Assembly (NCBI RefSeq): GCF_035594125.1
Contig: NC_087158.1
Span: 3,637,501 to 3,701,500 of the forward strand
Length of the DNA stretch: 64,000 nucleotides
Source of the DNA: Scylla paramamosain
Taxonomy: Eukaryota > Arthropoda > Malacostraca > Decapoda > Portunidae
Direction of reading: 5' to 3'
Part shown: positions 23,834-35,803 of the stretch, one piece after another
Position numbering within the stretch: position 1 is the first letter of the stretch
How the letters are laid out: each line of letters begins with the position of its first letter
Program-made: the position numbers and the translations under genes
Notes under the pieces: model-generated
Told to the model about the DNA's origin: nothing
Database searches by the model: none
Seen by the model: the letters and a program-made list of their open reading frames with translations, nothing else

Positions 23834-24782
23834 AACATACATACATGACTATAATAATGAGTCTTGTACCATGTGAGAAATATGATTTAGGACACATAAG
23901 TAGAAATATATTGTACATAATAGTCTATTTCCATTTGTCTGTGATTCATGAATGGTATATAAATGAACAATCAAAGATAAGAAATTAAGATGAAATAGAA
24001 CAGAATACATATATATTTTTGTTATACATGTGAAAGGTCTTTTTTTTTCCTATTTTTTAGGATAGCTTTCTTAAAAGAACAAAATGCATTATAGCCCCAT
24101 CTATATTAAAATGTGATATGTAAAAATGGTAAGCCATCACACAGTATAATGATATGGAGCCACTAGACTCTCTCGGCTTCATCCCATGTAAATAAGATGT
24201 GCATCCTGTTTGAATATGATCATATTGATAAATACTGCAGCATTCATTGAACTCCAACAGAATGAGACACTGATTTAATTTGAAGTTTTGGTGAAAGAGG
24301 ATTATAAATATATTTTGTGTTATCATCAAGTACATAGTGATTTTATATGTATGTATGTAGTATAGGGCTTATGTTTTGAAACTGAATTCATATTTTTATA
24401 TAAAATTGTTATTCTGCATTTAAACCAACATTTATGCCACACTGTACATGATTTAAAGTCTTGTTCATTGTTCATTGAGAATCATTTAAATGACAGCTAT
24501 TTCTCTCAACAAACACTTAATTGGCTCTCTCCTTATCAATAATATGTAAGCTCTGTAGAAATACTGGCAGTGAATTTTGAATGTGAAAGTAAATGTAATT
24601 GAAATATGGCACATAAAAAAATAATAAATAAACAGTTACTTAATTCCTTGTATTGTATTATGAAGTTTATATTCTTAACAGGGACTTAAGACATTATGGC
24701 AACCAACGCTTCTGAAAGCTTTGATGTAAAGTTTGACAAAATAATTCTTGTAACTAGAATTAGAATCTTGCCACCATAAAGC

Positions 24783-24786
<4 letters not shown>

Positions 24787-24839
<53 letters not shown>
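24787..24839. repeat. poly(T) run, about 53 bases
   Basis: Uninterrupted T run; it could be the reversed A-tail of a lost retroelement, but no body is recognised next to it. Confidence 0.95.
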
Positions 24840-24842
<3 letters not shown>

Positions 24843-25673
24843 TACAACTACCACCACTTAATGCAATTGTGTCATGAGTATCTATAGTTGTGACTCACTG
24901 AAGAAGATATTTTCATTAAGCCCGAAAGGTGATGGGGAACAGTGGATGAAGGAGAACATCCATGCAGGAATGCAGGACAAGGGGATGACAGCCAAGGGTG
25001 CATTATGAAATTAAAAGTTGCTTTCACCTTTCTAACACAATCAGCACAATAACTGATGATGGCCTATACAGAGAGAACAATCCTGTGAAGGACAGCTAGT
25101 GAGCTCATTTGATCACTGTAGTTGTATGCCATTCTAGATAATCCTGAATGTACATTGCATGCATAATTACTTCAGTGTTTGATTTTAAATTTACCTACTG
25201 TGTCCAGAATACTTGTTTATTGCCTTAGTTTATCTCACTACGAAGAATACTTGGTGTGTGGTAGCATGCCTTCACACACAATAGCCACACTTGACAAGAA
25301 AGTGTTGTTGTTATAAAACTAAGATCTTGCCTCAAACTAAGCTATGCACTATTAACGCTTGCACTTTCTGATACCAGAAAATAGTGCTTTTAATATCACC
25401 AGTAAACAGCAACAAAATAACAAAGTTGATCATATATGTATATGTAGATATAATTATGCATTCAGTCAAGTCTTCCTGTTCTCTAAAATAATTCATGAGT
25501 AATGTGTGTATGGACAGGAGAAAGTGGGGAATTTAGGCTGTGACAGCCTGCTTCATGGAGTTCCAAGGGACAAGCACTGGAATGTCTGTTATTTAGAAAG
25601 ATTGATAAATCATAAATGTGATGAAATTGTAGACTTTTAATCAGGCTCAAACTTCTGCCTTTCCTATAGTTTG

Positions 25674-25891
<218 letters not shown>

Positions 25892-26901
25892 GCACACAGT
25901 GTGTAAATACTGGTTTCATACTGTCATATCTTTCTTACCTTGTATACAGCTTTCCTTTACCCTAAATTACTGTTCATATGTTGCTCCTTCCCTTGCCTTC
26001 ATGACTTGGTATTCCCAGCCTTCCAGCAAGACAACTAGAGAAAAATCATAACACTGTGCTTATAGCAAGTCCAGCACTTTAAGAGTAAATTACTGTATAT
26101 GTACTCTGAAACATAATATTCATGGCTATGACTACAGATCAATATTTTGCTCGTTTAAAATTCACCTAGGGGCATTTAGATATTATACAGTTAAGGGGAA
26201 AAGTAACAGTGATTCACTAGACTGATTCAGCATAATTTGTCACTTTTACAAATATATGATACTGTAAACACATATAAAACTGCATTGACTTTATGTTATT
26301 GATTATCATAATTTTTGTAACTCTGCTAACTGAACCTCCACCACATTTGAAAGCAATTACTTTTTACATAAAACTTTGAGAAATTATACCATTGTCTTAG
26401 GTTTTCACAACAAGTAACACACCATCACCAGTCTCTTGTTCCCTTGGAAGCATTAAAAATTTGTTAAAATGTGGTCATAGATTCCTTCCCAGTGAAGATT
26501 TAAATTAACAAACACACTATAATGCTGATAATACTTTCACTTATTTGAAATCATGAAGTAAATTTTCATCATTAACATTATTTTGAATATGAGTGACTGG
26601 CAAAGCTCAGTTATAAGTTTACAGAATTTGTGGGATAACATGTGAACATCAGATGTTTTGTATTTTGTAAAGAATATACATAGTACATTTGAATTATAAC
26701 CCTTACTTCAAATATTTATTTATGAAGACACTGATTGATATTTTTTATTCAGTTGATTTAAAAGGCAGCGGCAACTCTGTACATTCTATTTTGTTACTGT
26801 CCTAGAGAGCAAGTAGGTGTCAGCTTGTGAGTGGTGTATCTACCATAATGCTATGATGCTTTGTTGTGATGTGTATTGAGACCGGTGGGCCTCCCCTACA
26901 G

Positions 26902-27210
26902 GTGGGCCAGGATAAGAGAGGAAGTACATCAGGGGCAGAGAAGATGGTCTCTTCAGTCAAGCCTCATCAGTGTCCCTACTGTGCCTACATCACTTCCAAT
27001 TATGCTCACCTCATGAGACATGTCCGTACCCACACTGGGGAAAAGCCCTATGCTTGTCCCTACTGTCCATTCCGGGCTGCACAGAAGGATAACCTAAAGA
27101 GACATGTTCGTACTCACACTGGGGAGAAGCCCTTTGCCTGTGATCATTGTCCCTACACCTTCTCTGAGAAGAGCAACCTCAAGAATCATATGCGAAGTCA
27201 TCATAGTTAA
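26902..27210 (+). CDS. alternative terminal exon 14: three C2H2 zinc fingers
   Basis: Encodes 102 residues, the shortest three-finger unit here, starting VGQDKRG with a 23-residue leader. Fingers at 24-44, 52-72 and 80-100, then His-Ser and stop. Helix residues -1/2/3/6: N/A/H/R, Q/D/N/R, E/S/N/N. It is closest to exon 11 in fingers 2 and 3. The coding sequence is well kept and no broken feature is seen. Confidence 0.9.
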   Translation: MGQDKRGSTSGAEKMVSSVKPHQCPYCAYITSNYAHLMRHVRTHTGEKPYACPYCPFRAAQKDNLKRHVRTHTGEKPFACDHCPYTFSEKSNLKNHMRSHHS

Positions 27211-27714
27211 GGTATTTTGAAAGCAATGCATAAATTAATATATTTTCTTTGAAATATATATGCAAGTGAATTTTTAAAGTTTTTGTGCTGATAGATTACA
27301 CTAATGATCCCACCCCAGTAGTTATTCATGATGTATGACTGTGATAGGTATTTGAGCTTGAGGATCTTAGATTGGAAATGTAATGATGAAGTAGAGAACA
27401 TGTTTTTTATTTTCCCATTTTAGGCCAATATTGTCTGTAATTATTAAAGTTGCAGCAATTTTACATACACTTTGTGAAGTAAAGCAGTATCCTGTATTTA
27501 GTCCAGTTATTTCCTTTTGGATACCTACCTGGGAACATTTTTCTTTTATTTTACACAAGGAGAAATTAAAAAGACACATTAATGCATTATTATGATAAAT
27601 GGAGGGTTGATCTTTTGAGGTGTGAAAGCTGCACATGTAGTCCACAAGGTGCCATACCTAACTAACGATTGCTGTAAACACTATGCCCATGAGTAAGCCC
27701 GACGTCCCCAACAG
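27211..27714. other. intron between terminal exons 14 and 15
   Basis: Only about 500 bases, the shortest spacing in the array. No AATAAA is seen, so the 3' UTR of exon 14 may run into exon 15. Ends in CCGACGTCCCCAACAG (27699-27714). Confidence 0.5.
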
Positions 27715-28077
27715 GTGAGAGTGGAAGGTCAGAGGCTGAGGACGCACAGGAGTGGACAGTCGGGAGGCCAGAGGAGCCACGGCGCCTCCATGAAGGTGCA
27801 CCAATGCGATCACTGCCCTTACTCAACTGTAGTCAAGTCCAACCTGATAAGACATGTGAGGAGCCACACTGGGGAGAAGCCCTTTTCATGCCCTCAGTGT
27901 GTATACACAACTACAATTAAGGACAACCTGAAACGACATGTCCTTACGCACACTGGAGAGAAGCCCTTTGCTTGTCCTTTCTGCTCCTACCGCTCCATAC
28001 AGAAGATTCACCTCACCTCGCACCTCCGAACACATTGCAACAGTGCTGGTGATGCTTTTTTCAACACTGGACAGTGA
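27715..28077 (+). CDS. alternative terminal exon 15: three C2H2 zinc fingers
   Basis: Encodes 120 residues, starting VRVEGQR from GTGAGA, a strong donor-like hexamer. The leader is basic (RLRTHRSG) with Gln and Gly. Fingers at 31-51, 59-79 and 87-107; 13 residues follow the last His. Helix residues -1/2/3/6: V/S/N/R, I/D/N/R, Q/I/H/S. Finger 3 (IQKIHLTSH) matches that of exon 16 (IQKIHLKKH), which marks these two neighbours as a pair. AATAAA lies at 28859-28864, about 780 bases after the stop. Confidence 0.9.
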   Translation: MRVEGQRLRTHRSGQSGGQRSHGASMKVHQCDHCPYSTVVKSNLIRHVRSHTGEKPFSCPQCVYTTTIKDNLKRHVLTHTGEKPFACPFCSYRSIQKIHLTSHLRTHCNSAGDAFFNTGQ

Positions 28078-28714
28078 TATATACTTAGTCATTCCTTGTG
28101 AAAGTTGTAAACTTTCCTTTTGTCAATAATATTTAGATCTATGTGATGTGATTTTTTCCAGTCCCAAATAAGATAGAAATTATATATAATTACATAGTGT
28201 TATATATGTATAACTATAGACGTATTTTCAGTCAGTATCGTTTAGATTTAGTTATATATAAATCATAAAGCTTACCTCTTTTGGAAGACTTTAAAAATAT
28301 TATTACACAAAGAAAGATTTTATTCCATTGTTTGTCTGTAGTAATGACAGAATTAAGAATTACTCCTTAAGTTGGAATGTCTCAACCATTTTCACTCTCC
28401 TCAACTTCCTTTGATGAAGGATCCTCATGCTCCCTCTTTTTTCCAGATGAGAATAGCCTTCACTACAGTAATTGAGGCATTTCATCTTATGTAACGTTCT
28501 GTTTTACTGAGTATTATATGCTTCTGTAGAACAATTTCTGCATTTGTCATTGAGCAAAGCTCAGCAACTCACTCCACTATTCATTATTCTCTTCCAATTA
28601 GTCTGTGTCTGGATCAACTCTTTCCTACAGTGATATATTGTAAGGCTTGTACCCAAATGGATGTTAGCAGTTTGTATGCGTAGTTATGTGTATGTACTAT
28701 GTTATTGTGCATGG

Positions 28715-28751
<37 letters not shown>

Positions 28752-29225
28752 TTATTATCAAAAATATATTTTTCTTTACAATTTCCAGTACTAGTGATGT
28801 AATACTGTATATGCATACCTGAATAGATAAGTTTTGCATAAATGAATTCTTGTATGGCAATAAAACATGAACTTAGTACATGGTGCTCTTTTATCAAAAC
28901 TTGGCATGTACACAAGTGTCACTAATCCTTCACAACTCCCAAGTGTGTCACTGTGGACCCAGTTTCATTGCAAGTCTGAGAAGCTAAAAATTTAAGTTCA
29001 CCTGTGTGTATAGTATGGAGAGGCACACCATGCTCAAGGCTGCCGGCAGGTAGCAAATAAACTAAGAGTGAACAGACATATTTTATATTTTAATTTTATC
29101 CGTACTTATTTTCTTCAACAAACATGCATGGAATTAAAACAAAATTCAAATATTCAAGCACTATTGGATTAAATGTTGAAGAGTTAAAAGTATCAGACTT
29201 TAATGCAATTGGGTATCCTCTACAG
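28078..29225. other. intron between terminal exons 15 and 16
   Basis: AT-rich with a short AT tract (28717-28751). TGCCGGCAG|GTAGC at 29041-29054 looks like an acceptor, but nothing finger-like follows. Ends in TTGGGTATCCTCTACAG (29209-29225). Confidence 0.5.
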
Positions 29226-29561
29226 GTGTCGGTCTGCAGAAAGGCGGCGGTGCCGGGCAGTCCTGTAGTGCGAGTGGAATCAAGTCACTCCTCCAGCAGC
29301 AGACAAACCACCAGCTACAAATGCCCCCACTGTGACCGCACCATGCCCCAGGTGTCCGCCATGATGCACCACATCCGATCGCACACGGGCGAGAAGCCCT
29401 TTGCATGTCCTTACTGCCCCTACCGATCTGCACAGAAAGCAAACCTTAAGACCCACATACGAATCCACACTGGGGAGAAGCCTTTCGCGTGTAACCTTTG
29501 TTCTTTTCGGGCAATTCAGAAGATCCATTTGAAGAAGCACATGGCAAAACATCATTCCTGA
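29226..29561 (+). CDS. alternative terminal exon 16: three C2H2 zinc fingers
   Basis: Encodes 111 residues, starting VSVCRKA. The 32-residue leader holds a Ser run. Fingers at 33-53, 61-81 and 89-109. Finger 1 is atypical in sequence (CPHCDRTMPQVSAMMHH): it lacks the aromatic and Ser/Thr residues seen after the Cys pair in sister units, and has Met in place of the core Leu, but keeps all four zinc ligands. Helix residues -1/2/3/6: Q/S/A/H, Q/A/N/T, Q/I/H/K. Codons are richer in G and C than in nearby exons. AATAAA lies at 30393-30398, far downstream. Confidence 0.9.
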   Translation: MSVCRKAAVPGSPVVRVESSHSSSSRQTTSYKCPHCDRTMPQVSAMMHHIRSHTGEKPFACPYCPYRSAQKANLKTHIRIHTGEKPFACNLCSFRAIQKIHLKKHMAKHHS

Positions 29562-30755
29562 TGTGAATAAGTTGTCTAAAGTTTCAACTCTCCATACAAC
29601 ACAGTAATTGTATACAAGTAGTAATACTTCTTGGATTAAATAGGATAACATCTGTGCGTACTTGTAAATTCTAATCAAGAACCATGAAGAATTAGGGATA
29701 ATTAAAGATTTCAAAGTAGCAGTAGTCTTTTACATCTGCTCAGTAAGAGAAGCAAATGTCAAAAAAATGTTAAAATCATAAGCTCCTTATTGATCATTTT
29801 ATTTTTTATTATTTAGCTATTCATCTATTTTATTATCATTACTATTTTTGTACAGTAGCATTATTTGTTGCAGTGCTCTGCACTTCTATGATAACTATTG
29901 ACATACAAAAATAACCCATTAAGAAAAGGCCAGTACTTCCAGTGGAAAACTACTAAAAAAAAGGAAATTCCTTAAGTGCATCATAAATATACATACATAT
30001 TTGATATGTATGATCATTATGGTACTTATCACATGTTGGGCATTGCTATACATGTATGATAGTTAATTACCAAACCAAAATTAAATTTCCAAAGAATGAA
30101 GGCATTAGTTGGTTCATCTGTACACACCAGCTGTGGAATGTGAGGCATTACCATTATTACTTTAAGTCAAAACATACAGTGTTCAAAACAAAGATTTTCC
30201 ATGTACTTGCTTCTTCAGTGCCATTATTAGTAATTTCTTGTACATTATTTGGATTTTTATATAATCAGTCTGACTTTTAAAATGACTGATACATAGATAG
30301 AGAAGTATCTAAACCACTCATTCTTGATCATGATATTCATAAGTAGAGATTTTCATATCATAATATTTAGATGTTCATTTTGAAATTACAAAAATAAAAT
30401 TTGTAGTGACTGTTGACTTGCCTGATTTACCAATGCAGCATTCCTTCTTATAGCATGTAATGACTTAATGCCACGCTGAAATTATTCCAGGAATGTTAGA
30501 GTGTATTGGTGTATGATGAACCAGAGTGTACCGAGATCCACAACCATGTGATTATTTTTCAGTGTAAGGAAATAATTCAATGCATGTGACCAATACTTGA
30601 CACATGTGAGTGGAATGTGGTGGTAAGAGGAAACACTAGACAAAGCAGAAGTACTTTATTACTTGTTGCATCCCATGTCCCTCCTCATCACCACATTTGC
30701 ATTAAAAAGCATCCACAACTTAACTATTTTTTGGGGGGAGGTGCACTCCTGCCAG
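29562..30755. other. intron between units 16 and 17
   Basis: AT-rich, CpG-poor; no gene recognised. Ends in GTGCACTCCTGCCAG (30741-30755). Confidence 0.5.
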
Positions 30756-30860
30756 GTGGTGTTGAGAGACAAGGGAACACAGGAGGAGTGCCCTGACTGT
30801 CCCTGCAGTCTTATGCCACACACTGAACTGAAAACTATAAATCTGAGTGGAAAAGTCTGA
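30756..30860 (+). pseudogene. probable relic of terminal exon 17
   Basis: Follows a plausible acceptor (CACTCCTGCCAG) with the GTG start in phase 0. The 34-codon frame VVLRDKGTQ...CPDCPCSL keeps one CPxCP pair like that of sister fingers, then loses similarity and stops at 30858-30860. The leader is much shorter than usual. This is the least certain member; the resemblance may be chance. Confidence 0.35.
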
Positions 30861-31565
30861 TGGTTCCTCACAAAATTCAACACACAAAGGGGTCCATAGA
30901 GGGAAGTAGGAATGCCTCGATGGGCTGTACTTTTCTTTTTTATAACAAAGATTTTGGTTTTAATGACTGACAAAGTTGGAGAGTGCTTCACAGATTCAAA
31001 CACGCAGGAAACTCCATGTTATATCCAGTGAGTGTTTGGGTGGCTGCACATTGCTTCTTTTCTTATGAATGATTTACCTTTCTTATTCTCTTTTTTTTTT
31101 CATGTGAATGATGGCAAATGTTAAGGTAACCTGGATCAGTAATATCACTTTTGAGTTTTGTCTAAGTCATGAGGTCAATCATTTGTTTTGTGTTCTCAGC
31201 CTTGTAGTTCTCCAAACTTACATATTATGTTGTTGATATTCAGTGATAAGGCAAAGAACTAACCATCAAAAAGGATCCATAAAGTGAAAACACAGCTAAA
31301 GAAAGTGGAGGAAATTTGAAGAGAACTGTGGAAAGCCGAGAGTATTTGAAGAGAGGCAAATACATGTGTAGCTGTTCCTTGTTGACTGCCACTAAAGATG
31401 TCAAAGAGTGGCATAGTTGTACAATACTTCTAGACTCCATTCCTGCAATCTGGACTACAAGGAAACATGAAGGCATTGGGTACTTTTCTCGTTAGAAGAA
31501 ATGGGCCAATTTTGCATGTTACTCTTCCAGTGAGGCCCTACAAAAGATAACTTGTTGCCCTACAC
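30861..31565. other. spacer after unit 17
   Basis: No gene or element recognised. Confidence 0.4.
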
Positions 31566-31946
31566 CAGTGTTTCTTAACCTGGGGGGCTGAATCTAATCT
31601 TATAGGGAGGAGGGAAATGCTGTTGTACTATATGAGTGTTCCTCAAAAGGGACACAAAAGTATGGAAGGGATACTTTTTGACAACTGTACTTTTCCTTTG
31701 ATGAACTTCAATAACCTCTTTATCAACTGTGTGAATGTATTTTAGCACAGTGAAGAAGAACACTGAATTTCTTGCTTTCGTGAGAGTACTGGCATCCTTA
31801 CTATTTTGTTTCTGGAGATTTTTCATTTTATTTTTATTTTATTTTATCATTTATTTATTTACTTATTTATTTTATTGTTATTATTATTATATATATTTTT
31901 TATGTATTTATTTATTTATTTTTATTTTATTTGATTTTTATTCTTT

Positions 31947-31985
<39 letters not shown>

Positions 31986-32211
31986 TTATTATTATTATTT
32001 TTTTTTTTTACGTCCGCTTTCCCGAGTTTATGAGGGCCAGGACGGTGCCTCCTAACGAAGGACTATGGAGAATGAAAAAAAATGAAAGATCAGTCAGTGC
32101 TCCACGTTACGCTACCTTTGTAGTAATGTCGCAGCTGTAGTGAGTGTAACCAAATGTTGGCCAAAGTTATGGCGTGCTGAGGTCCCAAAAGATTGAAAAA
32201 CGCTACACTAA
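31566..32211. mobile_element. possible non-autonomous hAT-like element relic
   Basis: The left end reads CCAGTGTTTCTTAACCTGGG; the right end, read backwards, is TAGTGTAGCGTTTTTCAATC, then TTTTGGGACC. This resembles hAT (Charlie-type) ends, which start CAGTG or TAGTG and continue TTCTCAACCT with GGGxCC. The middle is an ATTT tract and unrelated sequence, with no transposase. A clear 8-bp target duplication is not seen. Confidence 0.4.
31820..32009. repeat. ATTT-rich low-complexity tract
   Basis: Imperfect TTTA repeats inside the proposed hAT relic. Confidence 0.9.
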
Positions 32212-32280
32212 ATCTTATGAGATGGTTGTTTTAATAATGTGCTTGAACAACAAGAATTTATGTTTAATTGTTCAAACTAT

Positions 32281-32283
<3 letters not shown>

Positions 32284-32318
<35 letters not shown>
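32284..32318. repeat. (GA)n microsatellite
   Basis: Short GA tract. Confidence 0.95.
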
Positions 32319-32320
<2 letters not shown>

Positions 32321-32568
32321 ATTGGTGTGTGTGTGTACGTGTGTGTATAAGGTGGTATTTCAGTCATTATTATCTTAAAAAAAAAAGAAGAAACAGCGAT
32401 CAGTAACATGCTCAACAAACAGCCCCTTTCCCACCCTTCTCCTCCAACCAACCAACCAATTTGATGAGTGATTATAAATGCGCTGCAACGAAAGGGTAAT
32501 AATGGCACTGGCGATCACAACAACATACGGTCTCTAAGGGGAATATCAAACGCAGACACGAGGGTAAA

Positions 32569-32815
32569 GGCCCGTATTCTAAAATGGTCTGTTCTTTTAC
32601 TACGATTATTTATAAAGGCTACATGTAATTAGTTGGATTCTCAAGTGATTTTCCTGTTAATGATGTGGAAATCTTTTTAATCTGTCTCTAGAACCGTAAA
32701 AAAAAAAAATAATAATAATAAAATAAATAAATAAATAAACAAAACCTGTGTAACTTCAACTAGATCTTTTGAAAGTAGTCGAGGTGCGGCACAGAATTGT
32801 TTTAGAATCTGGTCC
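32569..32815 (-). mobile_element. MITE copy 1 (PIF/Harbinger-like)
   Basis: Left end GGCCCGTATTCTAAAA; right end, read backwards, GGACCAGATTCTAAAAC. It is in reverse orientation to the other four copies and holds an extra A-rich and AAT/AAAT stretch near 32697-32745. AAA flanks both sides. No coding capacity. Confidence 0.75.
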
Positions 32816-33382
32816 AAAGACAGACCTTCACTCCATGCTACGGTCTGTGACGAGTAATAGGCATGTATTCTCATTCTTCAGCGTCTTACCTCGTCTATAA
32901 TAAAAGTTCATTGGCTCTTTAATGATGTTTTCGTGAGTCTAATGATAATTTAACAAAGCTTTTTGCATCACTGGTAAAACAAGTATATAATTAGATAAAT
33001 CATAACATAACTAACTCTTTGGTCTTTGAAAATGGTCCTGAAAGCATAAAGCATTAGTCATAAAAGAAAGTGGAGTTCCGATAGAATGTAGGGGATTATC
33101 TAGGGGAGTGTACGTAGATGTTGCAGATGACTGTGGCAATCGACAGGCTTTGCGATAACGTGCCTCCAGTCTCATGGAATCCCGCAACCTGCTAACCGGG
33201 AACAAAACTCTCTCCAGAAGATCCATCACCTACTAGTAAACGAGTGATTAATTATGTAGCTCATTCTCGCCAGTGTCCGAGGATGTAGTGTGAACAAGCA
33301 CTGGTGAAGGGAGGTAAGTTATTGTCAATGGTCTTGTGGGTGTCTTCTGTTGTAATGTTTTCGTGAGAGAAATTGTGAAAAA

Positions 33383-33469
<87 letters not shown>

Positions 33470-33511
33470 ATTTATTTATTTATTTATTTACTGTAAATAA
33501 AAAAGGCACTA

Positions 33512-33555
<44 letters not shown>

Positions 33556-35189
33556 ACGTGAGTGGAGTTGGTAATACATAATCTAAGCAAAGCCATGGTT
33601 TCCTGTTTTCACAACTCATCTGCCGTCACTGAACTGAACGCTTTTGCCTGCTGTCATTTAAATTATCCCCGCTTCTGTCTGGGAAGCTGGGATCATATCA
33701 GATTCCTTCTTTAACATGTATTGCTGATTTGCATTCATGGCCTTTGTAATTCACCACGATCTTGGAGATCCCGCACTGGACTCGTGCTCGCCTGCTGTAT
33801 AGATCCTCTCGGGGAGAGATCAGTGGTCATGATAGCCTGATCTGACCTTTCATGCACCGTTCTTAGCTCAGGGAAGACATTTACTGCTCGCTGTCAGTGG
33901 AAAAGTGTGAGCGCGGCGCTATTCTAGACCAGTCGATGACAATAGCTACGTACGTGTGTGTGTGTGTGTGTTCTTAGTACAATACCGTTCCCAAGTAATA
34001 TGTATGAAAGGCTTTATCATGTAAATTAACTTGTTTGGTACACAAGAATACACTGATGAGTCTTCAGAGTGACGATGGCCTTGAGTGAGAAACCTGTCGC
34101 CGTGTCTGTGCTTATGGATCGCCCTCCTGCATCTCTCCCCCTGGTGCACGTGGCTGGGCATTACTTGCTGAAGAATGCATTTGGTTGAGCAGCCGATTTG
34201 GCACGTAGAACGAGTGTGTTTGCTGTGGTGGTGTAGTAGGGGGAAGGGAATAGAGAGTTGGAATTGGTGCGGGGGTTTGGAATTAATACATACAAATACT
34301 CAACTCACTCATGAAGTATGCAATCTTACAAAGTTGTTGAATTCCATGAGCTCAAGTTTCAGCGAAGTTTGAGCAGATGCCGCACGCCAATTCACCAACT
34401 TACGAGCTTGTCGATAGATGGTACACGGACGAGACAATCTGTGGCAGTGTGGATGCTACAGTGCGTCGCCTCAGGATAATAATGGCCCGTAAAACTTCGA
34501 GTTCCACGGCAAGACGCGTTGGACGGCTGCAGGCGAAAATACGAAAGTGTGTGTTGAGATAAAAGAACATAGTAGAGCAGCACATCTTTCCTGAGTGCGG
34601 TTGTGATATTAGAACAGAATGCAGGGAATGGCATACAGGCAGGAGCAAATAGCAGGACGAGAAGTGTTGAATATGGTGTCACATTTTTTTTTTTTTTCGC
34701 GGTGTGTATCGTGATTTCAATCTGTTAACCAGTTCTACTGTTGGTTTTGGTTTTAAATGGTGTATTTAATATCTTTTTTTTTTTAATTAATAGAATTAGC
34801 CACTTCTCTAATTATTTTCTCTGCATATTAAATATTTCTACAGTGGGTTTGCTTTCAAATGGCGTACTTAATACCCTACCTCTCGAGAATGAATAAACTT
34901 ATTCCTCACACTACTGTCTAAATCTTTTGACAAATTTTGCATTTTATTTTAATTTGAAATGCGTGTATGATTTTTATTTATTTATTCATTTTTTTATTAA
35001 TAAAATTACTCGTTAAAACAATATTTCCTATAAATCTTTCAGTCGCACTGTAAATGTGACAGTCTGTAACAAAATGAAAAAGGGTGCTGGGAAGCTTAAA
35101 CAAGACTCTTAAATTCTTAAACACTAAACAAAGTCAAATGATCTCACAGTTAGCGGACATTGCCTTTAAAATACTACGAAAAACTAAAT
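32816..35189. other. spacer before terminal exon 18
   Basis: CpG-rich compared with everything to the left. A possible older and more decayed MITE copy lies near 32900-33047. CT, ATTT and GT tracts lie at 33385-33551. An open + frame at 34377-34562 has no domain. No gene is supported. Confidence 0.4.
33385..33551. repeat. compound microsatellite (CT)n-(ATTT)n-(GT)n
   Basis: CT to about 33467, TTTA to about 33490, GT from 33515 to 33551. Confidence 0.97.
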
Positions 35190-35190
35190 G

Positions 35191-35261
<71 letters not shown>

Positions 35262-35419
35262 TTAAATAAAAAAAAATGAATAAATAAATCAAGATGGAAG
35301 AAAGTATACATATAGTTTCCCTTTTTCTACTAGGTATGTGTCACTCAGTCAGCAGATATCAATTAAAATGCCTCGGTAACTAAAATAATAATAATTATAA
35401 TAATAATAATAATAATAAT

Positions 35420-35471
<52 letters not shown>

Positions 35472-35545
35472 GGTAAGAAAAGATTGAAGAAAGTATACAT
35501 ACATTTTCCCTTCTCCCACTAGGTATGTGTGACGCAGGAGTGGAG
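35190..35545. repeat. 189-bp tandem duplication of (AAT)n plus splice acceptor
   Basis: Two units: an AAT tract (35190-35256, 35384-35469) followed by a block with AAGAAAGTATACATA and a pyrimidine-rich acceptor ending in CTAG|GTATGTGT (AG at 35332-35333 and at 35521-35522). The AGs are exactly 189 bases apart. The right unit leads into the finger exon; the left one leads to a stop after ten codons (VCVTQSADIN). Confidence 0.9.
35332..35339 (+). promoter_or_regulatory. decoy or recursive-type splice site upstream of terminal exon 18
   Basis: TTTCCCTTTTTCTACTAG|GTATGT joins a strong pyrimidine-rich acceptor to a strong donor, as in known recursive (zero-length exon) splice sites. It could also be just the unused copy of a duplicated acceptor. 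Confidence 0.35.
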
Positions 35546-35765
35546 CGAGGATGACGCGACGGGGGAGCTGCACCGGCCCTACATATGCAACGTGTGCGGC
35601 TACAGCACCGGCAAAAAGTACAACATCAACCGTCACGTCCTCACGCACACGGGGGAGAAACCCTTCAGCTGCCCCCATTGCTCCTTCAGAACCGCCCGCA
35701 AGATCAACGTCCACAAGCACCTTCTGAGGGCCCACCGCGAGAAGCTGATGAGACCTCGCATGTGA
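35523..35765 (+). CDS. alternative terminal exon 18: two C2H2 zinc fingers, GC-rich
   Basis: Encodes 80 residues, starting VCVTQEWSEDD (GTA after the AG at 35521-35522), stop TGA 35763-35765. Fingers at 22-42 (CNVCGYSTGKKYNINRH) and 50-71 (H-X4-H at the end), linker TGEKPFS, then a basic tail REKLMRPRM. Helix residues -1/2/3/6: K/Y/N/R and R/I/N/K. It differs from all other units: two fingers not three, an acidic leader, CTAG rather than CAG acceptor with a real pyrimidine tract, and strongly GC-rich codons. It shares phase and Val start, so it is likely part of the same gene and perhaps an older terminal exon. Confidence 0.85.
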   Translation, partial: VCVTQEWSEDDATGELHRPYICNVCGYSTGKKYNINRHVLTHTGEKPFSCPHCSFRTARKINVHKHLLRAHREKLMRPRM

Positions 35766-35803
35766 CACTATGGCGCGGCTGGCCTCCTCCCTCCCTACTC
35801 CTT

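Noticed and set aside
29041..29054. TGCCGGCAG|GTAGC, like the acceptor of unit 2
   Set aside because: Nothing resembling a leader or finger follows before stops.
34377..34562. 61-codon basic open frame on +
   Set aside because: No domain, no splice or promoter context; a chance frame in GC-richer sequence is more likely.
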